A stretch of 19,620 nt of DNA from assembly GCA_036160575.1 (NCBI GenBank), contig JAYYDT010000060.1:1-19620 (forward strand), written 5' to 3'. This DNA is from TMED26 sp002694075. GTDB lineage: Bacteria > Pseudomonadota > Alphaproteobacteria > Thalassobaculales > Thalassobaculaceae. This document shows, one piece after another, positions 7,886 to 15,747 of this stretch. How positions within the stretch are numbered: position 1 is the stretch's first letter; every line of letters starts with the position of its first letter. The position numbers and the translations under genes were made by a program. The notes beneath the pieces were generated by a model that had not been told where the DNA came from, ran no database searches, and was given only the letters and a program-made list of their open reading frames with translations.

Positions 7886-7908
7886 CGCCCAGAAACGCGC
7901 CCAGAAAC
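7886..7908. repeat. Tandem 11-base direct repeat in a divergent intergenic region
   Basis: CGCCCAGAAAC occurs at 7886-7896 and again at 7898-7908, a 12-base period, midway between two divergent genes (start codons at 7802 and 7990). It could be a binding site for a dimeric regulator, or simply local duplication. No clear promoter hexamers were found beside it. Confidence 0.35.
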
Positions 7909-7989
7909 ACACCAAGCGACACGTTTGGCGGCCGGGTCGGCCGGGCGCGGGCGCGGTCCCCACCCTGTGCGCGGACAAGTGAGCGGCGC

Positions 7990-8886
7990 ATGCGTGCCTG
8001 GCTGAGCAAACTGCCGTCCCACGGCAATCTACGCGGGCTTTTGTGGATGGTCCTGGCCAGCTTCACGTTCGCCCTTTTCATGCTTATCGCGCGCATCGGG
8101 GCCGACGACCTGCATGTGGTTCAGGTCGCCTTCATGCGGTATTTCATGTCGCTGGTCCTGGTCCTTCCGGTGTTGGCGCGTTTGGGCGTGGCCGGGTTTT
8201 GGGGGCTTAATTTACGGCTGCACGGCTTGCGTGGCGCGGCCCATGGCCTGGCCGTGGTGGGCTGGTTTTACGCTCTCACCCAGATGCCCATCGCCGAAGT
8301 CAGCGCCATCGGCTTTACCGGCCCGGTGTTCATCACCATCGGCGCCGCGCTGTTTTTGGGCGAGCGGGTTGGCGTTCACCGCTGGGGCGCGGTCGCGGTC
8401 GGCTTGGTGGGGGCGCTGATCATCATCCAACCGGGGGTGGTGCCGCTGAACGCCGGGGTCTTGGCGATGGCCGCGGCGGTGCCGTTGTTCGCCGCCTCCG
8501 ACCTGTTTGTCAAAGCGTTGGTCCGCACCGAAAGTCCGACCGTCATTATCGCCGTGCTAAACGTTATTTTGACTGTCGGCATGGCCCCTTTCGCCTGGTG
8601 GTTCTGGCAACCGACCGATTGGCGCGATTGGGCCTTGGCCGGGGGCATGGCGGTGTTCGCCACGTTCAGCCATATTTGCATGGGTAAGGCCTTCGCCGCC
8701 GCCGACGTCAGCGCGGTCCAGCCGGCGCGTTTCCTGCAATTGCCGTGGCTGGCCTTGCTCGGCTACCTCGCCTTCGCCGAGTTCCCCTCCCTGGCGGCTT
8801 GGACCGGGGCGGCGGTGATCATCGCCAGCGTCAGCTATATTATGAACCGAGAACGCGTGGCGGCGGCCGCCGACAACCGCGCGTGA
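7990..8886 (+). CDS. EamA/DMT-family transporter
   Basis: 298 aa integral membrane protein with about ten hydrophobic helices arranged as two EamA repeats (about residues 12-140 and 150-285), typical of the drug/metabolite transporter superfamily. The first repeat includes the family pattern AFMRYFMSL near residue 45 and GFTGPVFITIGAALFLGE near residue 105. The N-terminus is short and basic, as expected for a cytoplasmic start. Members export amino acids, metabolites or drugs, and the substrate cannot be told from sequence. The region ahead of the ATG has no strong ribosome site. It is transcribed away from the sulfurtransferase gene. Confidence 0.9.
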   Translation: MRAWLSKLPSHGNLRGLLWMVLASFTFALFMLIARIGADDLHVVQVAFMRYFMSLVLVLPVLARLGVAGFWGLNLRLHGLRGAAHGLAVVGWFYALTQMPIAEVSAIGFTGPVFITIGAALFLGERVGVHRWGAVAVGLVGALIIIQPGVVPLNAGVLAMAAAVPLFAASDLFVKALVRTESPTVIIAVLNVILTVGMAPFAWWFWQPTDWRDWALAGGMAVFATFSHICMGKAFAAADVSAVQPARFLQLPWLALLGYLAFAEFPSLAAWTGAAVIIASVSYIMNRERVAAAADNRA

Positions 8887-8963
8887 ACGTGGTCGAGGCT
8901 GGCATTTAGCGCCGGAAAACGATACATCACCAGCAGGTGACGACAGTCTGGATCGACCAAGCC

Positions 8964-10454
8964 ATGATCGACGACCATCAACTTGCTCAAAGCATCAGTG
9001 CCTTGGAAGCGGTGCGCGTGCTGTGCGTTGGCGATGTCATGCTGGACCGTTTCGTTTACGGTGTGGTCGAGCGTGTCTCGCCCGAGGCGCCGGTGCCGGT
9101 GCTGCGGGTCACCCATGAAAAAGCGATGCTCGGCGGCGCCGGCAATGTGGTGCGCAATTTGGTCGCCCTGCGCGCCGAATGCTGTTTTGTCTCGCTGCTG
9201 GGACGCGATGGCGCGGGCCGCGATGTGACCCGTTTATTGGGTCAGGAAACCACCGTCGAAAGCCATGTGCAGACCGTCACCGACCGACCGACCACGATTA
9301 AGACCCGTTTTGTCGCCGGCACCCAGCAAATCCTGCGCAGCGACGAGGAAACCGCTGACGAGATCGCCGCCGGCGACGAGACCAAAATCGTTGAACGGGC
9401 GACCGCCGATCTCGGCCAGGCCAAGGCCTTGGTGCTGTCCGATTACGGCAAAGGCGTGCTCACCCCGCGGGTCACGCAACAATTGATCGCCCGCGCCCGC
9501 GCCGCCGAGGTGCCGATCATCGTCGATCCCAAGGGCGGCGATTACAGCGCCTATCGCGGGGCCAGCGTGGTCACCCCCAATCGCCGCGAATTGGCCGAGG
9601 CGAGCGGGATGCCGGTGACGACCTTGGCCGAGGTCGAGGCCGCCGCCCGCGCCTTGGCCGACGGCTGCGGCCTGGAACATGTGCTGGTCACCTTGAGCCA
9701 GGACGGCATGATGTTGGTGCCGGCCGGTGGCGCGCCCATCGACACCGTCAGCGCGTCGGCGCGCGCGGTTTTCGATGTCTCCGGCGCCGGTGACACGGTG
9801 GTCGCCACCCTGGCCGCCGGCCTGGCCGGTGGCTTGGCCATGTCCTGGGCGATCCGCCTGGCCAATGCCGCCGCCGGTGTGGTGGTCGCCAAAACCGGCA
9901 CCTCGGTGGCCAGCCCGGCGGAGATCATGGCGGCGCTGAACGCGGCGCGCGCGCGTAGCCATAGCGGTAAAATCCTGTCCCGCGCCGATTTGCCGGCGCG
10001 GCTCGCCGAATGGCGCGAGCAAGGCCATGAAATCAGTTTCACCAACGGCTGTTTCGATCTGCTGCACCCAGGCCATGTGTCGCTGTTGCGCCAGGCGCGG
10101 GCGGCCGCCGACCGGTTGATCGTCGGGCTCAACAGCGACGCCTCGGTCGGCCGCCTGAAGGGACCGACCCGGCCGATCCAGGACGCCGACACGCGGGCCA
10201 CGGTTCTGGCCGCGCTGGCCAGCGTCGATGCGGTGGTGGTATTCGATGAGGACACGCCGGCCGAGTTGATCGCCGCCATCGCGCCCGACGCGCTGGTCAA
10301 GGGCGCCGACTACGCCGTCGATGAGGTAGTTGGCGCCGATATCGTCACCGCCGCCGGCGGACGCGTGGTCCTGGCCACGCTGGAGGCCGGCTTCAGCACC
10401 ACCAACACCGTCGCCAAGATCAATGGCGATCCCGCCCCTGATTCTGCCGTTTAA
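8964..10454 (+). CDS. hldE: Bifunctional heptose 7-phosphate kinase / heptose 1-phosphate adenylyltransferase
   Basis: 496 aa fusion enzyme of ADP-heptose synthesis for the lipopolysaccharide core. The N-terminal PfkB-type kinase domain shows GDVMLDRFVYG near residue 23, GGAGNVVRNL near 58, and the PfkB signature DVSGAGDTV near 272, with Asp as likely base. It phosphorylates heptose 7-phosphate at C1. The C-terminal nucleotidyltransferase domain starts near residue 345 with FTNGCFDLLHPGH (HxGH motif) and transfers AMP from ATP. The order and length fit HldE/RfaE. The start is uncertain: ATG 8964 fits the family length better, while GTG 8937 adds nine residues; neither has a good ribosome site. 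The MBL-fold gene follows 21 bases after the stop. Confidence 0.94.
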   Translation: MIDDHQLAQSISALEAVRVLCVGDVMLDRFVYGVVERVSPEAPVPVLRVTHEKAMLGGAGNVVRNLVALRAECCFVSLLGRDGAGRDVTRLLGQETTVESHVQTVTDRPTTIKTRFVAGTQQILRSDEETADEIAAGDETKIVERATADLGQAKALVLSDYGKGVLTPRVTQQLIARARAAEVPIIVDPKGGDYSAYRGASVVTPNRRELAEASGMPVTTLAEVEAAARALADGCGLEHVLVTLSQDGMMLVPAGGAPIDTVSASARAVFDVSGAGDTVVATLAAGLAGGLAMSWAIRLANAAAGVVVAKTGTSVASPAEIMAALNAARARSHSGKILSRADLPARLAEWREQGHEISFTNGCFDLLHPGHVSLLRQARAAADRLIVGLNSDASVGRLKGPTRPIQDADTRATVLAALASVDAVVVFDEDTPAELIAAIAPDALVKGADYAVDEVVGADIVTAAGGRVVLATLEAGFSTTNTVAKINGDPAPDSAV

Positions 10455-10475
10455 GTATTTGGAAAGGTGCCCGCG

Positions 10476-11378
10476 ATGGCCGTTGAGATCCCCTTCGTGC
10501 GTCAATCCGACCCGCAATACGGCGTCGCCGAAGACGTCGCGCCCGGCCTGCGCCGGGTGCTCGCCAATAATCCCAGCGCCTTCACCTACCATGGCACCGG
10601 CACCTATATCGTCGGCCGCGGCAAGGTCGCGGTGATCGACCCGGGACCGCTGCTGGACGACCATGTGGCGGCTCTCTTGGCCGCCGTCGAGGGCGAGGAG
10701 GTCAGTCACATCCTGCTGACCCATACCCATGCCGATCATTCGCCGGCGGCGGCGCCGTTGAAGGCGGCGACCGGTGCGCCGACCTACGCCTTCGGCCCCC
10801 ATGGCAGCGGCAAATGGGCGGTCGGTGTCCAGGTCGAGGAGGGCGGCGACATGGATTTCACGCCCGACCATCGGCTGGCCGACGGTGACGTCGTGGCCGG
10901 CGACGGGTGGACCCTGGAGGCGATCCACACCCCCGGCCATACCTCCAACCACCTTTGTTTCGCCTGGCGTGAGACCGGCTTTTTGTTCCCCGGGGACCAT
11001 GTGATGGGCTGGTCGACCAGCGTGGTTTCGCCGCCCGATGGCGACATGGGCGATTACATCGCCAGCTTGGAAAAACTGTTGGCCCGCGACGAGACCACCT
11101 ATTGGCCGACCCATGGCGCGCCGATCACCGACCCAAAACGCCATGTCGCCGCCTTTATCGCCCATCGCCAAGAACGCGCCGAGGCGGTGTTGGCCTGTCT
11201 CGACGCCGGCCACGAAACCTTGGCGGCGATGGTGCCGGAAATTTACCAGGGGCTGGACCAACGGCTGTTTCCGGCGGCCGCCCGCTCGACCTTCGCGACC
11301 CTGATCCACCTCACCGAACAAGGACGGGTGGCGGCCCCCGACGGTCTCAGTCTGGAGGGGCGGTTCCAGCGCGCCTAG
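10476..11378 (+). CDS. MBL-fold metal-dependent hydrolase, LACTB2-like
   Basis: 300 aa predicted binuclear zinc hydrolase. The metal ligands are visible: His83, His85, Asp87 and His88 in THTHADHS, His155 in HTPGHTSNH, Asp174 in FPGDHVMGW, and His213 in PTHGAPI. The last 70 residues look like the small winged-helix tail found in LACTB2-type members, some of which are single-strand RNA endonucleases and others thioester hydrolases; the substrate here is unknown. I chose ATG 10476 because GGAAAGG ends eight bases before it; the in-frame GTG 10467 overlaps that ribosome site. It lies just after hldE, probably in the same transcript. Its TAG overlaps the stop of the convergent NUDIX gene. Confidence 0.9.
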   Translation: MAVEIPFVRQSDPQYGVAEDVAPGLRRVLANNPSAFTYHGTGTYIVGRGKVAVIDPGPLLDDHVAALLAAVEGEEVSHILLTHTHADHSPAAAPLKAATGAPTYAFGPHGSGKWAVGVQVEEGGDMDFTPDHRLADGDVVAGDGWTLEAIHTPGHTSNHLCFAWRETGFLFPGDHVMGWSTSVVSPPDGDMGDYIASLEKLLARDETTYWPTHGAPITDPKRHVAAFIAHRQERAEAVLACLDAGHETLAAMVPEIYQGLDQRLFPAAARSTFATLIHLTEQGRVAAPDGLSLEGRFQRA

Positions 11379-12091
11379 CGGTGCCGGATATAGCGTTTGC
11401 CGTTGCGCCAGGTGAAGAAGATCGATTTTTCGATCGGCGGGAAGCCGGCCGCCTCCATCTCCATCACATGGCGCAGCATGAATTGGGTGATTGCCACGGT
11501 CGGCAGGTCAAGGGCCGCCTTGACCTTGACCCAGCCAAGATTGCTGAGCTCGCCACTGCCGCCCAGCGTACCCCGGGTGTCTTCTTCCCAGGCCATGAAA
11601 AACCGCGCGTTGAAACGTTTTGGCCGGTACATCGGGGTGATCGCTTGGCCGATATATTGCAAACGGTCGAGGGCCGGCGCCTCGCCCCGCGCGGCCATCG
11701 CCCGATAGGTCGGGTTGCGGGTTTCGCCGACCGCGCCGGGGGCGGTGATCCACAAGCCGGTTTCCTCCAAGGTCTCCCGCACCGCCGCCATCGGATAGCT
11801 GCGCGCCAGGTGCGGTTTGGCGGAAATTTTAGCCAAGGTTTCGGCCGGCAAGTCGCTGGCCGCGCCGGCGCGTTTGTCGCCGACATCGACTTTGCCGCCG
11901 GGAAAGACATAGACCGAGGCGAAGGTGGCGCGCTTGCCGCGCTGGCCCATCAAGGTTTCGACGCCACCGGCGGCACGGCGTAGCAGGATCAAGCTGGCGG
12001 AGTCGCGGGGCCGCGGAATGCGTTCGGGGCGGTTTTCCATGAACGCCTGGATTTGCCGCTGCCGTTCCGCGTTGATGGCTTCTTGTTCCAT
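11375..12091 (-). CDS. NUDIX hydrolase, NUDT19/RP2-like (first of a tandem pair)
   Basis: 238 aa predicted hydrolase. The Nudix box is split: YVFPGGKVD is followed by about 35 extra residues before AAVRETLEETGLWI, which has the metal-binding REx2EE core intact. That long insertion between the glycine and the RExxEE half is characteristic of the NUDT19-like branch, whose studied members include CoA pyrophosphatases; activity here is inferred only. The N-terminus (about 30 residues) is helical and charged. GGGAGG lies upstream of the ATG. It is similar along its whole length to the gene immediately upstream (12142-12810), sharing motifs such as RDSASLILL/KDSASVMVV and RFNARFF, so the two are tandem paralogues 50 bases apart. 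Confidence 0.9.
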   Translation of the reverse strand: MEQEAINAERQRQIQAFMENRPERIPRPRDSASLILLRRAAGGVETLMGQRGKRATFASVYVFPGGKVDVGDKRAGAASDLPAETLAKISAKPHLARSYPMAAVRETLEETGLWITAPGAVGETRNPTYRAMAARGEAPALDRLQYIGQAITPMYRPKRFNARFFMAWEEDTRGTLGGSGELSNLGWVKVKAALDLPTVAITQFMLRHVMEMEAAGFPPIEKSIFFTWRNGKRYIRHR

Positions 12092-12141
12092 GGTTTCCCC
12101 CGCCTCCCGTTACCGATCCGGTTATAGCAAACCGCCCGTGG

Positions 12142-12810
12142 CTAGCGATAGGTGATGATGCGCCGACGCTGGCGATAGGCGAAGCGTGGGCGCGCCGTAT
12201 CAACCGGAAAGCCGGCCGCCATCTGCCGCAGCAACGCCCCCAGCATGAAGCGGGTGACATCAATCAACGGCAGGTCCAAACAGGCCGCCAGGGGCCGCCA
12301 GGCGAGATCGGTCAACTCGCCGCTGCCGGCTAATTCGCCGGTCGCGTCGGCCGCGTCGATGGCGAAAAAGCGGGCGTTGAAGCGATGCGGCGCGAAGCGC
12401 GGCGTGACCGCTTGGCCGATATAATGCAGCCGGTCCAAGCGCGGTGCCTGGCCGGCGGCGGCGAGGGCCCGATAGGTGACATGATCGCCGCCGCCGACCG
12501 CGCCCGGCGCGCCGATGATCAGGCCGGTTTCCTCGAAGGTCTCGCGCACCGCCGCCATCGCGAAGGCGCGCGCCCGGCCCGGGTCCGTGGCCACCTTGGC
12601 GGCGGCCGCCGGGTGAAGCTCATGGGCCGGGCGGGCACAGCGGTCGGCGGCATCGACTTTGCCGCCCGGAAAGACCCAAAACCCGCCGAACACCGCCGAG
12701 GCGCCGCGCCGCCCCATCAAGATCGCTGGGCCGTCCGCCCCTTGGCGAACGACCATCACGCTGGCCGAGTCCTTGGGCCGCACCACCCGGCGGTCGGGCG
12801 CCTGGGTCAC
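12142..12810 (-). CDS. NUDIX hydrolase, NUDT19/RP2-like (second of a tandem pair)
   Basis: 222 aa paralogue of the next gene in the operon. It has the same split Nudix box: WVFPGGKVD, then an insertion of about 35 residues, then AAVRETFEETGLII with the catalytic glutamates intact. It also shares RLDRLHYIGQAVTP and RFNARFF in the C-terminal half. It starts with GTG at 12810, within a GTGA overlap with the mmcB stop, so it is probably translated by coupling from mmcB. The substrate is unknown. The two copies have diverged clearly, which suggests an old duplication with different roles, but that is inference. Confidence 0.9.
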   Translation of the reverse strand: MTQAPDRRVVRPKDSASVMVVRQGADGPAILMGRRGASAVFGGFWVFPGGKVDAADRCARPAHELHPAAAAKVATDPGRARAFAMAAVRETFEETGLIIGAPGAVGGGDHVTYRALAAAGQAPRLDRLHYIGQAVTPRFAPHRFNARFFAIDAADATGELAGSGELTDLAWRPLAACLDLPLIDVTRFMLGALLRQMAAGFPVDTARPRFAYRQRRRIITYR

Positions 12811-13286
12811 AGCCGGGGGTCCTGCAGGCCATGCAAGCGTTGGCTGGCCTGGCGCGCGAAACTCAGCGTCACCGCCTTTCGGCGGGCGGCGGCCAATCCC
12901 CGCACCGGGGCCGGCCGCAACACCTCGCCGCCATAACCGTCGGCGACAATGATTCCACAGGCTTCCGCCGCCGGCAAAATCTCGCGCGGGAAAGTGGGAG
13001 GCACGGCGAAATAGAAGCGGTCACAAAACGCCACATAGTCGGTCCATTTGTCGTCGCCGCGAAAATCGGCCACCGTGACCTTGACCTCAACCAGGTGGAT
13101 GACGCCCTTGGCATCCAGGGCGACGAGATCGGCGCGGCGCCCGATCTTGAGCGTGAATTCGGTCAGCACGCCACAACCAAGATCGCCAAACAGCCGGCCT
13201 ACACCGCGGGTAACGGCGCGCGTCTGGTCGGGGACCGCCAAAGTCGCGAGCGACGTCGAGGTCTCGCCGGCGTCGGCGGCGATCAT
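12807..13286 (-). CDS. mmcB: MmcB-family DNA repair protein (PD-(D/E)xK nuclease-like)
   Basis: 159 aa protein matching the alphaproteobacterial MmcB family, known in Caulobacter for resistance to mitomycin C. The core reads GRRADLVAL, then HLVEVKVTVADFRGDDKW: the Asp and the Glu-x-Lys form the PD-(D/E)xK active site (about residues 52-75). DYVAFCDRFYFAVP follows. The N-terminal 20 residues look disordered. The ATG at 13286 has no recognisable ribosome site but overlaps (ATGA) the stop of a 32-codon ORF that has one, so translation may depend on coupling. The stop overlaps the GTG of the NUDIX gene. I saw no alphaproteobacterial LexA box (GTTC-N7-GTTC) in the 217 bases upstream. Confidence 0.9.
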   Translation of the reverse strand: MIAADAGETSTSLATLAVPDQTRAVTRGVGRLFGDLGCGVLTEFTLKIGRRADLVALDAKGVIHLVEVKVTVADFRGDDKWTDYVAFCDRFYFAVPPTFPREILPAAEACGIIVADGYGGEVLRPAPVRGLAAARRKAVTLSFARQASQRLHGLQDPRL

Positions 13287-13381
13287 GCCGGGCGACCCGG
13301 GGTGCCGTCGATCTTGGCAACGATCGGCTGGCGATCTGGTTGAGACGACCTGCCCTCGCCGGCCGCGCGCGTGTCGGTCAT
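13283..13381 (-). CDS. Possible small ORF coupled to mmcB (32 aa)
   Basis: This short frame starts at ATG 13381 with GAGG (13387-13390) five bases ahead. Its stop TGA shares bases with the mmcB start (ATGA). The peptide begins MTDTRAAGEG and ends DGTPGRPA; it resembles nothing I know and has no hydrophobic segment. Because mmcB itself has no visible ribosome site, this ORF may serve to bring ribosomes to mmcB. It could also be a chance frame. Confidence 0.45.
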   Translation of the reverse strand: MTDTRAAGEGRSSQPDRQPIVAKIDGTPGRPA

Positions 13382-13449
13382 GTGAACCTCAATCTTTTCC
13401 AAGGGACCGCCCGGACAGGCCGCGGGCGGTTGGCTTCGCTCTTGCTCAT
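13378..13449 (-). CDS. Possible small ORF ahead of the mmcB leader ORF (23 aa)
   Basis: A 23-codon frame starting at ATG 13449 (MSKSEANRPR..., very basic) ends in a TGA that overlaps the ATG of the next small ORF by four bases. It lacks a good ribosome site, and a possible promoter at its start would leave its ATG untranscribed. It is listed mainly because it continues the run of 4-base overlaps. Confidence 0.25.
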   Translation of the reverse strand: MSKSEANRPRPVRAVPWKRLRFT

Positions 13450-13503
13450 GCTGCGAATCCGCTTAGGCTTGGTCAAGCGCCAAATGTTGATGGAAAGTGA
13501 ATA

Positions 13504-14271
13504 ATGCGCTGGGACCCGTCGCAGTATTTGAAATTCGCCGGCCACCGCCTGCGGCCGGCCATTGACCTGATGAACCAGATCCCGGCCGAGGCGCCGGCGG
13601 AGATCGTCGACCTTGGCTGCGGGACCGGTAACGTCACCCGGATGCTCGCCCAGCGTTGGCCGCGGGCGGCGATCACCGGGGTCGATAGTTCGGCCGAGAT
13701 GCTGGGCGACGCGGCGGAAACCCTGCCCGCGGTCAAGTGGCAGGCCGCCGATGTCGCGACATGGCGGCCGCCGGCGCCGGTCGAAGTGCTGTATTCCAAC
13801 GCCGCGTTGCATTGGCTTGGCGACCACGGCGAGTTGTTCGCGCATTTGTTCGCCCAGGTGCGACCGGGCGGCTGGCTGGCGGTGCAGATGCCGCGTAATT
13901 TCGACGCGCCGTCCCACGCCACCATCAACGAGCTGGCCGACGAGGCGCGGTGGCGCCCGGCCCTGGCCCCGTTGGTGCAACCGTCGCCGACGCACCCGCC
14001 GGCGTTTTACTACGACGTGTTGGCCGGCGCGGCCGCCGATCTAAACATCTGGGAGACCGAATACCTGCAGGTCTTGGAGGGCGATGATCCGGTCGCCGAA
14101 TGGACTAAAGGGACCTGGCTGCGGCCATTTTTGGCCGCCCTCGACCCGGCCGACCGACCCGATTTCGAGGCCGCGTATCGCGCCCGCATGCGTGTCGCCT
14201 ATCCGCGTCGGCCGGATGGCAAAACGCTGTTTCCATTTCGCCGATTGTTCTTGATCGCGCAACGCGGGTAG
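13504..14271 (+). CDS. tam: Trans-aconitate 2-methyltransferase
   Basis: 255 aa SAM-dependent methyltransferase that methylates trans-aconitate, a by-product that inhibits the citric acid cycle. The Tam N-terminus is clear: MRWDPSQYLKF followed by RPAIDLMNQIP. SAM-binding motif I is VDLGCGTGN (residues 35-43), the acidic end of strand 2 is GVDSSAEML (about 59-67), and a later strand reads NAALHWL near residue 100. The tail has the family-type FPFRRLFLIA. Length matches the family (about 252-260 aa). GGAAAGTGA lies just before the ATG. The nitroreductase gene follows 45 bases after the stop on the same strand. Confidence 0.92.
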   Translation: MRWDPSQYLKFAGHRLRPAIDLMNQIPAEAPAEIVDLGCGTGNVTRMLAQRWPRAAITGVDSSAEMLGDAAETLPAVKWQAADVATWRPPAPVEVLYSNAALHWLGDHGELFAHLFAQVRPGGWLAVQMPRNFDAPSHATINELADEARWRPALAPLVQPSPTHPPAFYYDVLAGAAADLNIWETEYLQVLEGDDPVAEWTKGTWLRPFLAALDPADRPDFEAAYRARMRVAYPRRPDGKTLFPFRRLFLIAQRG

Positions 14272-14316
14272 GCTCGGCGCAGCGGACAAACCGATGGGGC
14301 TTGCGGAGGGTTGATG

Positions 14317-14892
14317 ATGGACGCCTTGGATTTGATTTTAACGCGGCGCTCGGTGCTAGCGCGCAACATGGTCGCGCCGGGCCCCAACGACGACCAATTG
14401 GAAGCTATTCTTCGGGCCGGCATTCGGGTGCCCGACCACGGCAAATTGGCGCCCTGGCGAGTGCAGGTCATCGACGCCGCCGGTCAGCGCGCGCTCGCCG
14501 ATTTATTCGTCGATATCCAACGCCGCGCGCAGCCGGACATGGCCGAGGCGCAATTGCTCGCCGAAGGGCGCCGGCCGCTGCGGGCGCCGGTTTTGCTGGC
14601 GGTCACCCAGACCTTGCAGCGCGACCATAAAATTCCGACCATGGAGCAACGCCTGTCGGCCGGCGCGTTTTGTCAAAACCTCTTGGTCGCCGCCCATGCC
14701 AGCGGCTTCGTCGCTCAATGGCTGACCGAATGGCCGGCCTATGATGACGAGGTGAAGGCCGCCCTCGGCCATCGGCCAGAGACCGATATTGTCGGTTTTA
14801 TCTATATCGGGTCGGCCGCCGAACCGCCGCAGGAACGTGCCCGCGCCGACCTCGACACGGTGGTCAGCCATTGGTCTGGGCCGGCCAGTTAA
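14317..14892 (+). CDS. Nitroreductase-family protein, YdjA-like
   Basis: 191 aa FMN-dependent oxidoreductase of the small nitroreductase branch. The N-terminal LILTRRSV with its paired arginines (about residues 6-13) is the usual FMN-phosphate contact, followed by RVPDHGKLAPWRV (about residues 38-50), which in this branch replaces the commoner P-S-x-x-N. The C-terminal third has FCQNLLVAAHASGFVAQW and IVGFIYIGSA, typical of the flavin pocket. The substrate is unknown. Three start codons lie in a row (TTG, ATG, ATG); ATG 14317 is chosen because it sits six bases after GGAGGG. It is probably cotranscribed with tam. Confidence 0.88.
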   Translation: MDALDLILTRRSVLARNMVAPGPNDDQLEAILRAGIRVPDHGKLAPWRVQVIDAAGQRALADLFVDIQRRAQPDMAEAQLLAEGRRPLRAPVLLAVTQTLQRDHKIPTMEQRLSAGAFCQNLLVAAHASGFVAQWLTEWPAYDDEVKAALGHRPETDIVGFIYIGSAAEPPQERARADLDTVVSHWSGPAS

Positions 14893-14905
14893 GGCGATCC
14901 GGCGG

Positions 14906-15733
14906 TCATAGACCGACCATCTCGCGCAGGTCCTGGGGACTGTGACCTTCGGCACGCAAAGCGGCCAAGGTGACCGCCTGGTCGCGTTTTGCGAAGCGCC
15001 GACCTGCGCTGTCGGTGATCAGCCGGTGATGATGATATTCCGGCACCGGCAGGTCGAGCAGAGCTTGCAGGAGACGATGGACATGGCTGGCGGCGAACAG
15101 GTCGCGGCCGCGGGTGACCAGGGTCACGCCCTGGGCGGCGTCATCGACGGTGACCGCCAAGTGATAGCTGGTCGGGCTATCCTTGCGGGCCAGCACCACA
15201 TCGCCGATCATCTCGGCGCGCACGTTTTGGGATCCCGCGACGCGGTCGTGCCAGGTTAGCGGGCCGGTCCGCGCCAAGGCCGCGCGGCAGCGGAGGCGCA
15301 GGGCGTAGGGCGCGCCCGCCGCCGCCAGACGGTCGCGTTCATCGGCCGGCAGCGCCGCGTCGGTGTCGAACACCACCTCGCCGGCCGCCGGCGTGCCGTG
15401 GGGGGCGGCGAAGATGGCGTTTAAACGCCGCCGCGTCAAATAGCAGCGGTAGATCAACCCCATCGACGTCAACCGCGCCAAGGCGGTGGCGTAATCGGCG
15501 TAATGATCGGATTGCCGGCGTACCGGTTCGTCGCCGGGGATGCCGAGCCAGGCCAAATCCTCGTCGATCGCCGCCGCGAAAGCCGGCCGGCAGCGTTGCT
15601 GGTCGATATCCTCAAGGCGGACCAGGAAGCGCCCGGCGTTGGCGGCCGCCAGGTCGGCGGCGAACCAGGCCGCATAGGCGTGCCCGAGATGCAGGCGGCC
15701 GGTCGGGCTGGGCGCGAAACGGGTGGTCAGCAT
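14906..15733 (-). CDS. gluQ: Glutamyl-Q tRNA(Asp) synthetase
   Basis: 275 aa truncated relative of glutamyl-tRNA synthetase that attaches glutamate to the queuosine base in the anticodon of tRNA(Asp). It starts RFAPSPTGRLHLGHAYAAW, with the HIGH motif as HLGH (residues 15-18), has LVRLEDID near residue 38, and a degenerate KMSKS-like RRFAKRDQ near residue 247. It ends right after the catalytic core without the anticodon-binding domain, as expected for GluQRS. The zinc site appears lost: in the usual position only one cysteine is seen (IYRCYLTRRRL) where E. coli has a C-x-C pair plus another cysteine. It is convergent with the nitroreductase gene (13 bases between stops). Confidence 0.92.
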   Translation of the reverse strand: MLTTRFAPSPTGRLHLGHAYAAWFAADLAAANAGRFLVRLEDIDQQRCRPAFAAAIDEDLAWLGIPGDEPVRRQSDHYADYATALARLTSMGLIYRCYLTRRRLNAIFAAPHGTPAAGEVVFDTDAALPADERDRLAAAGAPYALRLRCRAALARTGPLTWHDRVAGSQNVRAEMIGDVVLARKDSPTSYHLAVTVDDAAQGVTLVTRGRDLFAASHVHRLLQALLDLPVPEYHHHRLITDSAGRRFAKRDQAVTLAALRAEGHSPQDLREMVGL

Positions 15734-15747
15734 GGATTGTCAAAAAA

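Noticed and set aside
9234..11321. A 695-codon open frame on the minus strand opposite hldE and the MBL hydrolase
   Set aside because: It lies antisense to two clear genes with intact family motifs, its translation is compositionally odd (rich in Gly, His, Gln, Arg) and shows no domain. Long antisense frames are expected from G/C third-codon bias.
11102..11983. A 293-codon plus-strand frame across the MBL and NUDIX genes
   Set aside because: It overlaps two well-supported genes and shows no recognisable domain; a composition artefact.
13287..13503. LexA box (GTTC-N7-GTTC) ahead of mmcB, expected from SOS control in Caulobacter
   Set aside because: No match was found by eye on either strand; single GTTC/GAAC copies exist without a partner.
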